NCBI RefSeq assembly: GCF_014190915.1
Contig: NZ_JACHVU010000008.1
Location: 124,001-188,000 of the forward strand
DNA length: 64,000 nt
From: Mycolicibacterium iranicum
GTDB taxonomy: Bacteria > Actinomycetota > Actinomycetes > Mycobacteriales > Mycobacteriaceae
Reading direction: 5' to 3'
Shown one piece after another: positions 53,173 to 62,199 of the stretch (position 1 is its first letter; every line of letters begins with the position of its first letter). The translations under genes were made by a program, and so were the position numbers. The notes beneath the pieces were generated by a model. That model searched no databases and had not been told where the DNA came from. It saw only the letters and a list, made by a program, of their open reading frames with translations.

Positions 53173-53193
53173 CCAACGTCTTTGCAACGTTGG
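53173..53193. promoter_or_regulatory. 7-7-7 inverted repeat upstream of acs
   Basis: CCAACGT-CTTTGCA-ACGTTGG, perfect 7-bp arms centred about 27 bp before the expected transcription start; operator-like. Confidence 0.4.
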
Positions 53194-53198
53194 GTGAC

Positions 53199-53204
53199 TA
53201 CCCT
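53199..53204 (+). promoter_or_regulatory. -10 element (TACCCT) for leaderless acs
   Basis: TACCCT (TANNNT) ends 7 nt before ATG 53212. Confidence 0.5.
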
Positions 53205-53211
53205 CACACCC

Positions 53212-55173
53212 ATGACCGAGACGCACGTGGACGCCCCCTCGTCCTACCCTCCGGCACCCGAGTTCGCCGAGAACGCCAACGCCACCGCCGAGCTCTACGA
53301 CGAGGCCGAGGCCGACCGGCTTGCGTTCTGGGCCAAGCAGGCTGAGCGGCTGTCGTGGGAGACCCCGTTCACCGAGGTGCTCGACTGGTCGGAGGCGCCC
53401 GTCGCGAAGTGGTTCGTCGGCGGGAAGCTCAACGTCGCCTACAACTGCGTGGACCGCCACGTCGAGGCCGGCAACGGCGACCGGGTCGCGATCCACTGGG
53501 AGGGTGAGCCCGTCGACCACGCGCGCAGCATCACCTACGCCGAGCTCAAAGACGAGGTGTGCCAGGCGGCCAACGCGCTGACCGAACTCGGGCTCAAGGC
53601 CGGCGACCGCGTCGCGATCTACATGCCGATGGTGCCCGAAGCGATCATCGCGATGCTGGCCTGCGCGCGTCTGGGCGCCATGCACAGCGTCGTGTTCGCG
53701 GGCTTCTCGGCCTCGGCGCTCAAGGCCCGTATCGACGACGCCCAGGCCAAGCTCGTCATCACCACCGACGGCCAGTACCGCCGCGGCCAGGCGGTGTCAC
53801 TGAAGACCGGCGTCGACGAGGCCATCGAGGGCCTCGGCGACGACAGCCCCGTCGAACACGTGCTGGTGGTGCGCCGCACCGGAATCGACACCCCGTGGAC
53901 CGAGGACCGTGATCTGTGGTGGGACGAGGTCGTGCCCAAGGCCTCGACCGAACACACCCCTGAGGCGTTCGACTCCGAGCACCCGCTGTTCCTGCTCTAC
54001 ACGTCGGGCACCACCGGTAAGCCCAAGGGCATCATGCACACCTCGGCGGGCTACCTGACGCAGTCGTCCTACACGCACTTCAACGTCTTCGACCTCAAGC
54101 CCGAGACCGACGTCTATTGGTGCACAGCCGATATCGGCTGGGTCACCGGCCACACCTACATCGTGTACGGGCCGCTGAGCAACGGCGTGACGCAGGTGGT
54201 CTACGAGGGCACACCCGCCTCCCCGAACGAGCACCGCCACTTCGAGATCATCGAGAAGTACGGCGTCTCCATCTATTACACCGCTCCGACGTTGGTTCGC
54301 ACGTTCATGAAGTGGGGGCGGCAGATCGCCGCCGACCACGATCTGTCGAGCCTGCGGCTGCTGGGTTCGGTGGGCGAGCCCATCAACCCGGAGGCGTGGC
54401 GCTGGTACCGCAAGGTCTTCGGCGCCGACAAGACCCCGATCGTGGACACCTGGTGGCAGACCGAGACCGGCGCGATCATGATCTCGCCGCTGCCCGGGGT
54501 GACGGACTGCAAGCCGGGTTCGGCGATGCGCGCGCTACCGGGCATCTCGGCCAAGATCGTCGACGACGACGGCAACGAACTCGCTCCGGGCACCGACCAC
54601 GGCGAGCAGGCCAGCGGCTACCTCGTCCTGGACAAGCCGTGGCCGTCGATGCTGCGCGGCATCTGGGGCGATCCGGAGCGGTTCAAGGAGACCTACTGGT
54701 CGCGCTTCGCCGAGCAGGGCTGGTACTTCGCCGGCGACGGCGCCCGGTACGGCAAGGACGGCGAGATCTGGGTGCTGGGCCGCATCGACGACGTCATGAA
54801 CATCTCCGGGCACCGCATCTCGACCGCCGAGGTGGAGTCCGCGCTCGTCGGGCACTCCGGGGTCGCCGAAGCCGCGGTCGTCGGGGCGACCGACGAGCAC
54901 ACCGGCCAGGCCATCTGTGCGTTCGTGATCCTGAAGTCCAGTGCCCACGGCGGCGAGGAATCGATGGTCGACGAGCTGCGCGCCGAGGTGGCGCGCGAGA
55001 TCTCGCCGATCGCCAAACCGCGGGAGATCCACGTGGTTCCGGAACTGCCGAAGACCCGAAGCGGCAAGATCATGCGGCGGCTGCTGCGTGACGTCGCCGA
55101 GGGCCGCGAGCTGGGCGACACTTCGACGCTGGTCGACCCCAGCGTGTTCGAGGCGATCCGCGCCAGCAAGTAG
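53212..55173 (+). CDS. acs: Acetyl-CoA synthetase (AMP-forming)
   Basis: 653 residues from ATG 53212. AMP-forming ligase: LLYTSGTTGKPKGIMHT (A3, about residue 263), VYWCTADIGWVTGHTYIVYGPL, TWWQTETGAIMISP (A5), GDGARYGKDGEIWVLGRIDDVMNISGHRIST (A8) and the C-terminal acetylation site Lys in PKTRSGKIMRR. Activates acetate via acetyl-AMP; the Lys is the target of cAMP-responsive protein acetyltransferase in mycobacteria. Monofunctional. Confidence 0.97.
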   Translation: MTETHVDAPSSYPPAPEFAENANATAELYDEAEADRLAFWAKQAERLSWETPFTEVLDWSEAPVAKWFVGGKLNVAYNCVDRHVEAGNGDRVAIHWEGEPVDHARSITYAELKDEVCQAANALTELGLKAGDRVAIYMPMVPEAIIAMLACARLGAMHSVVFAGFSASALKARIDDAQAKLVITTDGQYRRGQAVSLKTGVDEAIEGLGDDSPVEHVLVVRRTGIDTPWTEDRDLWWDEVVPKASTEHTPEAFDSEHPLFLLYTSGTTGKPKGIMHTSAGYLTQSSYTHFNVFDLKPETDVYWCTADIGWVTGHTYIVYGPLSNGVTQVVYEGTPASPNEHRHFEIIEKYGVSIYYTAPTLVRTFMKWGRQIAADHDLSSLRLLGSVGEPINPEAWRWYRKVFGADKTPIVDTWWQTETGAIMISPLPGVTDCKPGSAMRALPGISAKIVDDDGNELAPGTDHGEQASGYLVLDKPWPSMLRGIWGDPERFKETYWSRFAEQGWYFAGDGARYGKDGEIWVLGRIDDVMNISGHRISTAEVESALVGHSGVAEAAVVGATDEHTGQAICAFVILKSSAHGGEESMVDELRAEVAREISPIAKPREIHVVPELPKTRSGKIMRRLLRDVAEGRELGDTSTLVDPSVFEAIRASK

Positions 55174-55200
55174 CGGCCGGGACCTCAGGAAGCAGGGACC

Positions 55201-55911
55201 TCAGGAACCGATCGGGCGGAACCCGCTGCCGGGCCGGCCCTTGGCGACGATGTCGGCCAGCTGGGTGTTGATCGACATCGTGACCGCCGGGGTGTGCAGC
55301 GGGATGAACTTCACGACGCAGGTGGGCAGTTCCTCGGAGAACGCCCCGTGGATCATGCCGACGAGCCGGTTGTTGACGGTGACGGGCGCGCCCGAGTCGC
55401 CGGGCTGGCCGCACACCTGGTTGACGATGGTGCCGGGCTCCTGACCGGGCCCCCACGTGACGCCGCAGGAGTAGCCGGTGGTGCGCCCGAGCTTGCAGGC
55501 GACCTCGCCGAACTTCGGGTCGGGGCCGATGCCGTCGATGCGGAAACCGTTGACCTCGTTGACCGGGGTGACCTTGGTGGGGTCGAACCTGATCACCGCG
55601 TAGTCGAGGATGTCGTTGCCGGCGACCATCTCGCCGACGGTGCCGGCGGTCTGGGCGGATTCGGCGGCGACGACCGCGCCCGGGCCGCCGCAGTGCGCGG
55701 ACGTGAACCCGATCAGGTTGCCTCTGTTGTCGGTGCCGATGGCGGTCAGCGTGCACAGCGTCTCACCGTTGACGACCAGGCCCGAACCACCGCCGAGCGG
55801 AACCGGGGCTTGCGCGTGTGCGGTTACCGCGCCGAGCGTGGTGGCGCCGAGCACGGCGGCCAGGACCACGAACGTGGCGCGAACCGTCAGCCAGAGGCTG
55901 TTGGTTCTCAA
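55201..55911 (-). CDS. Secreted trypsin-like serine protease (Rv3668c type)
   Basis: 236 residues. Signal peptide (hydrophobic 10-30, ATTLGAVTAHAQAPV cleavage region). S1 fold catalytic triad: His in GFTSAHCGGPG, Asp in ILDYAVIRFD, Ser in CGQPGDSGAPV, with two Cys pairs for disulfides. Exported; substrate unknown. Convergent with acs. Confidence 0.88.
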   Translation of the reverse strand: MRTNSLWLTVRATFVVLAAVLGATTLGAVTAHAQAPVPLGGGSGLVVNGETLCTLTAIGTDNRGNLIGFTSAHCGGPGAVVAAESAQTAGTVGEMVAGNDILDYAVIRFDPTKVTPVNEVNGFRIDGIGPDPKFGEVACKLGRTTGYSCGVTWGPGQEPGTIVNQVCGQPGDSGAPVTVNNRLVGMIHGAFSEELPTCVVKFIPLHTPAVTMSINTQLADIVAKGRPGSGFRPIGS

Positions 55912-56047
55912 GAAGTCACTCCCCTATCCGACGTGCCCGACCGGCCAGCAAGGAACCCAGGCAGTCTATCGTCGGGCTGAATCGTTTAGAGCGGCGCCAC
56001 GTGGCAACATGAACGCGACCGAGGACAGAGGCGGGAAGGAAGCTTTC

Positions 56048-56554
56048 GTGAGCGACCGCAGGAACGGCGTGCCCAATACCGTGACGTCGATACCGCTGGT
56101 GGATCCGCACGCACCGAAGCCCGATCCGTCGATCGGCGATCTGGTCAAGGACGCCACGGCGCAGGTGTCGACGCTGGTGCGCGCCGAGGTCGAGCTGGCC
56201 AAGGCCGAGATCACCCGCGACGTCAAGAAGGGCCTCACCGGCAGCGTCTTCTTCATCGCCGCGCTGGTGGTGCTGTTCTACTCGACGTTCTTCTTCTTCT
56301 TCTTCGTCGCCGAGCTGCTCGACACCTGGCTGTGGAAGTGGGCCGCCTACCTGATCGTGTTCGGGGTGATGGTGGTGCTGACCGTGCTGTTGGCACTGTT
56401 CGGCTATCTGAAGGTGCGCAAGATCCGCGGACCGCAGAAGACCATCGAGACGGTCAAGGAGCTCCCGGAGGCCTTCTCCCCGGGCCCTGACAAGCGCGCC
56501 GTCGCCCGGACCGACAATCAGCCCGCGGCGCAAAAAGACCCGTCAGGCTGGTAA
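56048..56554 (+). CDS. Actinobacterial holin-X/PF07332-type membrane protein (Rv3669 type)
   Basis: 168 residues from GTG 56048, with GGGAAGGAAG well placed upstream. Amphipathic N-terminal part (SIGDLVKDATAQVSTLVRAEVELAKAEITRDVKKG), then two membrane helices (FFIAALVVLFYSTFFFFFF... about residues 68-92; AAYLIVFGVMVVLTVLLALFG, about 98-120) and a basic tail. Family function uncertain, named for holin similarity. TAATG overlap with ephE. Confidence 0.8.
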   Translation: MSDRRNGVPNTVTSIPLVDPHAPKPDPSIGDLVKDATAQVSTLVRAEVELAKAEITRDVKKGLTGSVFFIAALVVLFYSTFFFFFFVAELLDTWLWKWAAYLIVFGVMVVLTVLLALFGYLKVRKIRGPQKTIETVKELPEAFSPGPDKRAVARTDNQPAAQKDPSGW

Positions 56555-57522
56555 TGCCCCCACCCGATCCGTCGGTCGTACGCATCGGCGGGCCGTGGCG
56601 CCACCTGGACGTCCACGCCAACGGGATCCGCTTCCACGTCGTGGAGGCCGAGCGTCCCGCCGGCAGCGACGACCCGGTCGATCAGTCGAAGCCGCTCACC
56701 GACCGCCCGCTGGTCATCCTGCTGCACGGGTTCGGGTCGTTCTGGTGGTCGTGGCGTCACCAACTCACGGGGTTGACGGGCGCCCGGGTGGTCGCCGTCG
56801 ACCTGCGTGGCTACGGGGGCAGCGACAAACCGCCGCGCGGCTACGACGGCTGGACGCTGGCCGGCGACACCGCGGGCCTGGTCCGGGCGCTGGGCCACAA
56901 CAGCGCCACCCTGGTCGGCCACGCCGACGGCGGGTTGGTCTGCTGGGCCACGTCGGTGCTGCACCCCCGTGTGGTGCGGGCGATCGCGGTGGTCAGCTCA
57001 CCGCACCCCTCGGCGCTGCGCCGATCGGTGGTGACCCGGCGCGACCAGCGTCGGGCGCTGCTCCCGTGGATGTTGCGCTATCAGGTGCCGATGTGGCCGG
57101 AGCGGGCCCTGTCGGGGCACGACGGCGCCGAGCTGGAGCGGCTGGTGCGCAGCCGAGCCGGTGCCTCATGGCAGACCACCGACGATTTCGCCGAGACGAT
57201 GGGTCACCTGCGGCGGGCGATCCAGATTCCGTCGGCGGCCCACTGTGCGCTGGAGTACCAGCGCTGGGCGGTGCGCAGCCAGCTACGCGGCGAGGGCAGA
57301 CGGTTCATGCGGTCGATGAAGCGCAACCTGACGGTGCCGGTGCTGCATCTGCGCGGCGAGGCCGACCCGTACGTGCTGCCCGACCCGGTCAACCGCACGC
57401 AGCGCTACGCGCCGCACGGACGCTACGTGTCGATCGAGGGTGCGGGGCACTTCGCCCACGAGGAGACCCCGGACACCGCGAACACGCACCTGTCGCGTTT
57501 CCTCGCCGAGGTGTACTCCTGA
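56554..57522 (+). CDS. ephE: Alpha/beta hydrolase, EphE-like
   Basis: 322 residues, ATG overlapping the previous stop (TAATG). Oxyanion HGFGSFWW, nucleophile region GHADGGLVCW (Asp), acid/His region GEADPYVLPDP and GAGHFAHEE. An Asp nucleophile suits an epoxide hydrolase; the enzyme could also be a related hydrolase. Its end abuts marP with no spacer. Confidence 0.8.
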   Translation: MPPPDPSVVRIGGPWRHLDVHANGIRFHVVEAERPAGSDDPVDQSKPLTDRPLVILLHGFGSFWWSWRHQLTGLTGARVVAVDLRGYGGSDKPPRGYDGWTLAGDTAGLVRALGHNSATLVGHADGGLVCWATSVLHPRVVRAIAVVSSPHPSALRRSVVTRRDQRRALLPWMLRYQVPMWPERALSGHDGAELERLVRSRAGASWQTTDDFAETMGHLRRAIQIPSAAHCALEYQRWAVRSQLRGEGRRFMRSMKRNLTVPVLHLRGEADPYVLPDPVNRTQRYAPHGRYVSIEGAGHFAHEETPDTANTHLSRFLAEVYS

Positions 57523-58716
57523 TCAGCCGGCGCTGATACAGGTTCCGGTGGCCACCCGCGCGACGTTGCCGACCTTCGCCATCTGCGCGCCCACCTCCTT
57601 GGCGGTCAGCACGAACCCGGTGTCGACATCGTCGACCGCGGCCCCGAACACGACGCCGAGCACCTGGCCCTGCCGGTTGATCATCGGGCCGCCCGAATTA
57701 CCCTGCCGCACAGTACCTCTGATGGTGTACACCTCGCGGGTCACGGTCGTGCTGCGGTAGATGTCGGGACCGTTGAGCTCGATCACCTCGCGCACCCTGG
57801 CCGGTGTGGCGGTGAAATCGCCCCCGCCGGGATAGCCCATCACGATGCCGTCGGTGCCCGTGGGTGCGAGCTCCTCGACGAACTGCAGCGGCGCCGACGG
57901 CAGGTTCGGCACATCGAGGATCGAGATGTCGGCGTTGGGGTCATAGGAGATGACGCCCGCGTCATAGGTCTGGCCGTCCACCTCGATGGTGACGCTGTCG
58001 GAGCCGGCGACCACGTGGGCGTTGGACATCACGCGGTTCGGCGCGACGACGAACCCGGTGCCCTCCAGCACCTTCTGGCAGCTCTGCGCGACGCCGCGCA
58101 CCTTGACCACACTCTGGCGGGTTTGGCCGACGACGGGGGAGGTCGCCAGGGTCGGATCGGGCGCCTCGACCGCGGCCACCGGGGTCGGGCCGAAGGGTTT
58201 GAGCACGTCGTGCAGGCCGGCGGTCTCCCACAGCGACGACAAGCGGTTCGGTACCGACCGCAGCCAGCTGGGCGCGACCGAGTCGACCTCGGCGATCACC
58301 CGGGAGCCCTGCACGGCGGCCGCGAGGTTCGGCTGCGGGGAGGACACCAGCGCGGTGCCCAGCAGCCAGGACGCGGTCAGCACGAGGACCAGTTGCAGGG
58401 CCACGCCGACGACGGAGTCGGCGATCCGCAGCCCCGGGTTCCGGATCGCGCCCCGCACGGCCCTTCCCAGCACCACGCCCGCGATCTCGCCGATCACCAC
58501 GAGCACGAGGATCAGGAAGAGCGTCACGAAGAGTTTGGTGCGCGGACCGTTGAGGTGGCTGACCACGTGGGGGGCCAGCAGGATGCCTGCCGCCGCGCCG
58601 AGGACGACGCCGACCAGTGCCAACAACGAACCGGGCGCACCTGATCGCCAGCCTGAGACGGCAGCGAGGAGCGCCACGGCGAGGATGGCGATATCAAGCC
58701 ATTGTGACGAGTTCAT
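57523..58716 (-). CDS. marP: Membrane-anchored periplasmic serine protease MarP
   Basis: 397 residues. Four N-terminal membrane helices (about residues 5-120), then a chymotrypsin-fold protease with His in MSNAHVVAGS, Asp in YDPNADISIL and Ser in RQGNSGGPMI, plus a Cys pair (SCQKVL ... TGTCISAG) that matches the disulfide known to control MarP. MarP is needed for acid and oxidative survival in M. tuberculosis (Rv3671c). ATGA overlap with the nudix gene upstream; transcription ends exactly at convergent ephE. Confidence 0.93.
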   Translation of the reverse strand: MNSSQWLDIAILAVALLAAVSGWRSGAPGSLLALVGVVLGAAAGILLAPHVVSHLNGPRTKLFVTLFLILVLVVIGEIAGVVLGRAVRGAIRNPGLRIADSVVGVALQLVLVLTASWLLGTALVSSPQPNLAAAVQGSRVIAEVDSVAPSWLRSVPNRLSSLWETAGLHDVLKPFGPTPVAAVEAPDPTLATSPVVGQTRQSVVKVRGVAQSCQKVLEGTGFVVAPNRVMSNAHVVAGSDSVTIEVDGQTYDAGVISYDPNADISILDVPNLPSAPLQFVEELAPTGTDGIVMGYPGGGDFTATPARVREVIELNGPDIYRSTTVTREVYTIRGTVRQGNSGGPMINRQGQVLGVVFGAAVDDVDTGFVLTAKEVGAQMAKVGNVARVATGTCISAG

Positions 58717-59495
58717 CGTTGCGCATCACCGTAGCTGCCCTCGGCGTCGAGGAGCGCCATTGCATCGCTGAGTTCGTACAGTTTGTCGTTCTGCCACGGC
58801 ACCGCCCAGCCGGCCACGTCGAGCATCGCCGAGATGACCTGTCCGGTGAATCCCCACACCAGCATCTGGTTGAGCAGGAACGCCGGTCCCGCCGTGCGGC
58901 GGGTGTTCTCGCTGCGGTACACCATGATCCGGTTCTCGGGGTTCACGAACGCCCGCACCGGGACGCGGGCGACCAGCGCGGTCTCGGATTCGTCGACCAC
59001 CCACACCGGGCCGGGATCCGACGAGTACGCCAGCACCGGCACCACGTGGAAACCCGACGGCGGGATGAACATCTTCTCCAGCGTGGCCAGCGGCTGCAGC
59101 CTGCCGGCGTCGAGGCCGGTTTCCTCGGTGGCCTCCCGCAGCGCGGTGTCGACGGGGCTCGCATCGCCGGGGTCGGCCGCGCCGCCGGGGAACGCGGCCT
59201 GCCCTGCGTGGTGGCGCAGCGTCGACGCGCGGACGGTCACCAGCAGGTCGGCGTCGTCGGGCAGCATGCCCCGGTCACCGTCTGCCGGGCCGGAGAAAAG
59301 GACCAGAACGGCGGCGTCGCGGCGCTTGCCGGTGACGGCGGCCGTCGTGTTGGCGGCGGTGAGCGCTGCCAGCACTTCGGCGGGCACGCGTCGCCGGTAG
59401 GCGTTCTTCACCGCGCCGGGCTGGTCGACCAGCGGTGCCAGCCACGGCGGCGCGGCCGACGGAGTCAGCTCACCCTCGGGGTCGTCCCAGGTCAC
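58713..59495 (-). CDS. NUDIX hydrolase, CoA pyrophosphatase-like (Rv3672c type)
   Basis: 260 residues. The nudix box is visible as GGAADPGDASPVDTALREATEETGL (Arg-Glu-x2-Glu-Glu core) and a preceding LRHHAGQAAFPGG helps define CoA pyrophosphatases. C-terminal VWGFTGQVISAMLD is common to the family. Hydrolyses CoA or NADH derivatives in relatives. Coupled to marP and the thioredoxin-like gene by ATGA overlaps. Confidence 0.85.
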   Translation of the reverse strand: MTWDDPEGELTPSAAPPWLAPLVDQPGAVKNAYRRRVPAEVLAALTAANTTAAVTGKRRDAAVLVLFSGPADGDRGMLPDDADLLVTVRASTLRHHAGQAAFPGGAADPGDASPVDTALREATEETGLDAGRLQPLATLEKMFIPPSGFHVVPVLAYSSDPGPVWVVDESETALVARVPVRAFVNPENRIMVYRSENTRRTAGPAFLLNQMLVWGFTGQVISAMLDVAGWAVPWQNDKLYELSDAMALLDAEGSYGDAQR

Positions 59496-60139
59496 GCGAC
59501 TCCAATCTTCGGGTCCACCGCAGCGGCGATCTCGTCGGCGGTCGCGAACGACCGGGGCAAGATCTCGGCCACGCTACCGTCGGCGCGCAGCACGACCGTC
59601 GCAGGCATCACGTTCGGAACCCGTAGCGCTGCGGCGATCCGACGGCGCCCGTCCTGGACCGTGGGCAGGTGCACGCCGAGCTCGGCCATCCTGATCAGCG
59701 CCGCCGTCTCGTTCTCGTCCTGGTGCACGGTCAGCACCGTGACCTCAGACCCCTTGCGGCGCTGGTACTCGGCCATCGCCGGCAGCTCGTCGGCGCACGG
59801 ACCGCACCAGTACGCCCATAGATTCAGCACCACCGGCCGGCCGGCCAGCGCGCGGGCGATGTCGACCCGGCTGCCGTCACCCACGCATTCGAGGTCGATG
59901 CCCCGCAGCGCCTCGGGCCCGAGACCGGTTCCGGCGGTGGGGCAGGGCTGCAGCGCGGCCTCGGCGCGGGGTTCGGCGAGTGCCTCCGGGGTGTCGGCGT
60001 CCCGGCGGTCGCGGGCGGAGACGGAGTCCTGGCGAGCCGACGGCGCGAGGTCGTCGTCGCCGAGCTCCGACCACAGAGCGACACCGAGCGCCACCAGGAT
60101 CACCAACGCCACGACGCTCCAGCGGGCGGACGCGCTCAT
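59492..60139 (-). CDS. Thioredoxin-like membrane-anchored protein (Rv3673c type)
   Basis: 215 residues. N-terminal signal anchor (VVALVILVALGVALWSELG), then a TlpA/ResA-type domain with WAYWCGPCADELPAM (active CxxC). Probably faces the outside of the membrane and reduces or oxidises extracytoplasmic cysteines such as those of the neighbouring MarP. Close upstream neighbour nth ends 6 bp away on the same strand. Confidence 0.87.
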   Translation of the reverse strand: MSASARWSVVALVILVALGVALWSELGDDDLAPSARQDSVSARDRRDADTPEALAEPRAEAALQPCPTAGTGLGPEALRGIDLECVGDGSRVDIARALAGRPVVLNLWAYWCGPCADELPAMAEYQRRKGSEVTVLTVHQDENETAALIRMAELGVHLPTVQDGRRRIAAALRVPNVMPATVVLRADGSVAEILPRSFATADEIAAAVDPKIGVA

Positions 60140-60145
60140 CGGCGC

Positions 60146-60928
60146 CTACAGTCCGGCCAGCGCCAGCAGGTGCTCGGTCTCGGGACCCTTGACCAGCGGC
60201 GCGGCGACCAGCGGATCGGTCGGACCCGTGCCGTAGGACGGGCAATCCTTGGCGAGCACGCAGACGCCGCAGGCGGGCTTGCGGGCATGGCAGACGCGCC
60301 GGCCGTGGAAGATCACGCGGTGGCTGAGCAGCGTCCACTCGCTGCGCTCGATCAGGGCGCCGACGACGTGCTCGACCTTCACCGGGTCCTCCTCGGCGGT
60401 CCAGCGCCAGCGGCGCACCAGCCGTCCGAAGTGGGTGTCGACGGTGATGCCGGGGACGTCGAACGCGTTGCCGAGGATGACGTTGGCCGTCTTACGTCCG
60501 ACCCCGGGAAGCGTGACCAGCTCCTCCAGGGTGCGGGGAACCTCGCCGTCGAACCGGGCGACCAGCTCCTCGCCCAGCCGGATCAGCGAATTGGCCTTGT
60601 TGCGGTAGAAGCCGGTGGAGCGCACCAGCTCCTCGAGCTCGGTGCGGTCGGCCTGCGCATAGTCCAGCGCGGTGCGGTACTTGCGGAACAGCGCCGGGGT
60701 GGCGAGGTTGACCCCTTTGTCGGTGCTCTGGGCCGACAGGATGGTGGCGACCGTCAGCTCCAGGGGGTTGGTGAAGTCCAGCTCGCAGTACACGTGCGGA
60801 AACGCCTGCGCCAGAGTGCGGTTCATCCGGCGGGCCCGCCGGACCAGGCCCAGGTGGGTCTCTCTGTCCCATTTGCGGGCCGCGGCGGCGGAGGTCTTGC
60901 CGCTGGTCGAGGCTTTACTGGCGGTCAC
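60146..60928 (-). CDS. nth: Endonuclease III
   Basis: 260 residues from GTG 60928. Bifunctional DNA glycosylase/AP lyase for oxidised pyrimidines. Helix-hairpin-helix LPGVGRKTANVILGNAFDVPG with catalytic Lys, then the Asp in TVDTHFGRL, and the C-terminal [4Fe-4S] Cys cluster C-x6-C-x2-C-x5-C (CHARKPACGVCVLAKDC). The frame continues upstream, but the extra sequence lacks homology. Confidence 0.95.
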   Translation of the reverse strand: MTASKASTSGKTSAAAARKWDRETHLGLVRRARRMNRTLAQAFPHVYCELDFTNPLELTVATILSAQSTDKGVNLATPALFRKYRTALDYAQADRTELEELVRSTGFYRNKANSLIRLGEELVARFDGEVPRTLEELVTLPGVGRKTANVILGNAFDVPGITVDTHFGRLVRRWRWTAEEDPVKVEHVVGALIERSEWTLLSHRVIFHGRRVCHARKPACGVCVLAKDCPSYGTGPTDPLVAAPLVKGPETEHLLALAGL

Positions 60929-61033
60929 GAAGCCAGCGTACTGAGGGGGTCCGACGCGCCCGGGGGTGGATCGGTTCTTAACGAGGGCTTTTCGTGATCC
61001 CGTTGAGACTTTCGCCGTGTTTACTTCCTCCTT

Positions 61034-61366
61034 GTGTCGTGGTTGCTCGTGGCGCTCATCCCGGGGTTGCTCATGTTGGTGACGCTCGGGCTCGAGCGTG
61101 TCGAGGCGGGCTTGCGTTGCGACGCGATGTCGCCGTCGGACGTGGACGAAATTCTCGAACAAGCCAAGGTGAACGAGGTCGACACCCGCCCGCGGGTGCA
61201 CATCGACGAGGCCGTGCTGAGTGCCGCGCGACGCCTCACCGAGCAGGAGTCACTGGCGCGCCGGTTCATCGAGCCCATCTCCGTCCCGGGTTTGCCGACA
61301 CGCGAGTATGCCCATCAGCTCGCCAATACTGAGTTTCGGCAGACCCGACAACCCGATCGTGTGTAG
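61034..61366 (+). CDS. Small membrane protein (Rv3675 type)
   Basis: 110 residues from GTG 61034: one N-terminal membrane helix (LLVALIPGLLMLVTLGLE) followed by a cytoplasmic helical part with DVDEILEQAKVNEVDTRPRVHIDE. Conserved in mycobacteria next to crp. Function unknown. Confidence 0.7.
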   Translation: MSWLLVALIPGLLMLVTLGLERVEAGLRCDAMSPSDVDEILEQAKVNEVDTRPRVHIDEAVLSAARRLTEQESLARRFIEPISVPGLPTREYAHQLANTEFRQTRQPDRV

Positions 61367-61421
61367 CGTGGGCTGGTCGCACCGGGGGCTCGATGCCGCC
61401 AACGTCGACAGGGCGTACCTC

Positions 61422-61427
61422 TAGACT
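61422..61427 (+). promoter_or_regulatory. Candidate -10 element (TAGACT) for crp
   Basis: TAGACT lies about 60 bp before the crp start, with a leader that ends in an AAAGGGG ribosome-binding site; unlike several neighbours, crp is therefore predicted to have a leader. Confidence 0.35.
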
Positions 61428-61489
61428 GATCTCACGATCTTTCGAGGTCGGCTTACGCATGTCTGATCAACGAACGCTAAAGGGGCAAC

Positions 61490-62164
61490 GTGGACGAGAT
61501 CCTGGCCAGGGCCGGAATCTTCCAGGGGGTAGAACCCAGCGCTGTTTCCGCGCTGACCAAGCAGCTGCAGCCTGTCGACTTTCCCCGTGGGCACACCGTG
61601 TTCGCCGAGGGCGAGCCCGGCGATCGCCTGTACATCATCATCTCCGGAAAGGTGAAGATCGGGCGGCGTTCACCGGACGGCCGTGAGAACCTCCTGACGA
61701 TCATGGGCCCGTCCGACATGTTCGGCGAGCTGTCGATCTTCGATCCCGGACCACGGACGTCGAGCGCTACGACCATCACCGAGGTGCGCGCGGTGTCGAT
61801 GGACCGCGAAGCGCTGCGCGCCTGGATCGCCGATCGCCCCGAGATCGCCGAGCAGCTGCTGCGCGTGCTGGCCCGCCGGCTGCGCCGCACCAACAACAAC
61901 CTCGCCGACCTGATCTTCACCGACGTGCCCGGCCGCGTGGCCAAGCAGCTGCTGCAGCTCGCGCAGCGCTTCGGTACGCAGGAGGGCGGCGCACTGCGCG
62001 TGACGCACGACCTGACGCAGGAGGAGATCGCCCAGTTGGTCGGCGCATCGCGCGAGACCGTGAACAAGGCGCTCGCCGATTTCGCCCACCGCGGCTGGAT
62101 CCGCCTGGAGGGCAAGAGTGTGTTGATCAGCGACTCGGAGCGCCTGGCCCGCCGAGCGAGGTAA
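61490..62164 (+). CDS. crp: cAMP receptor protein (Crp)
   Basis: 224 residues from GTG 61490, AAAGGGG ribosome-binding site. Cyclic-nucleotide-binding domain (residues about 10-115; phosphate-binding cassette FGELSIFDPGPRTSSATTI) and a winged helix-turn-helix (LTQEEIAQLVGASRETVNKALADFAHRGWI). Global regulator equivalent to Rv3676; the cyclase at 25280 supplies its ligand. Flanked by convergent MBL gene. Confidence 0.97.
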   Translation: MDEILARAGIFQGVEPSAVSALTKQLQPVDFPRGHTVFAEGEPGDRLYIIISGKVKIGRRSPDGRENLLTIMGPSDMFGELSIFDPGPRTSSATTITEVRAVSMDREALRAWIADRPEIAEQLLRVLARRLRRTNNNLADLIFTDVPGRVAKQLLQLAQRFGTQEGGALRVTHDLTQEEIAQLVGASRETVNKALADFAHRGWIRLEGKSVLISDSERLARRAR

Positions 62165-62199
62165 CGAGCGAGAATCCCGCCGCGAGCGAGGTAACGAGC

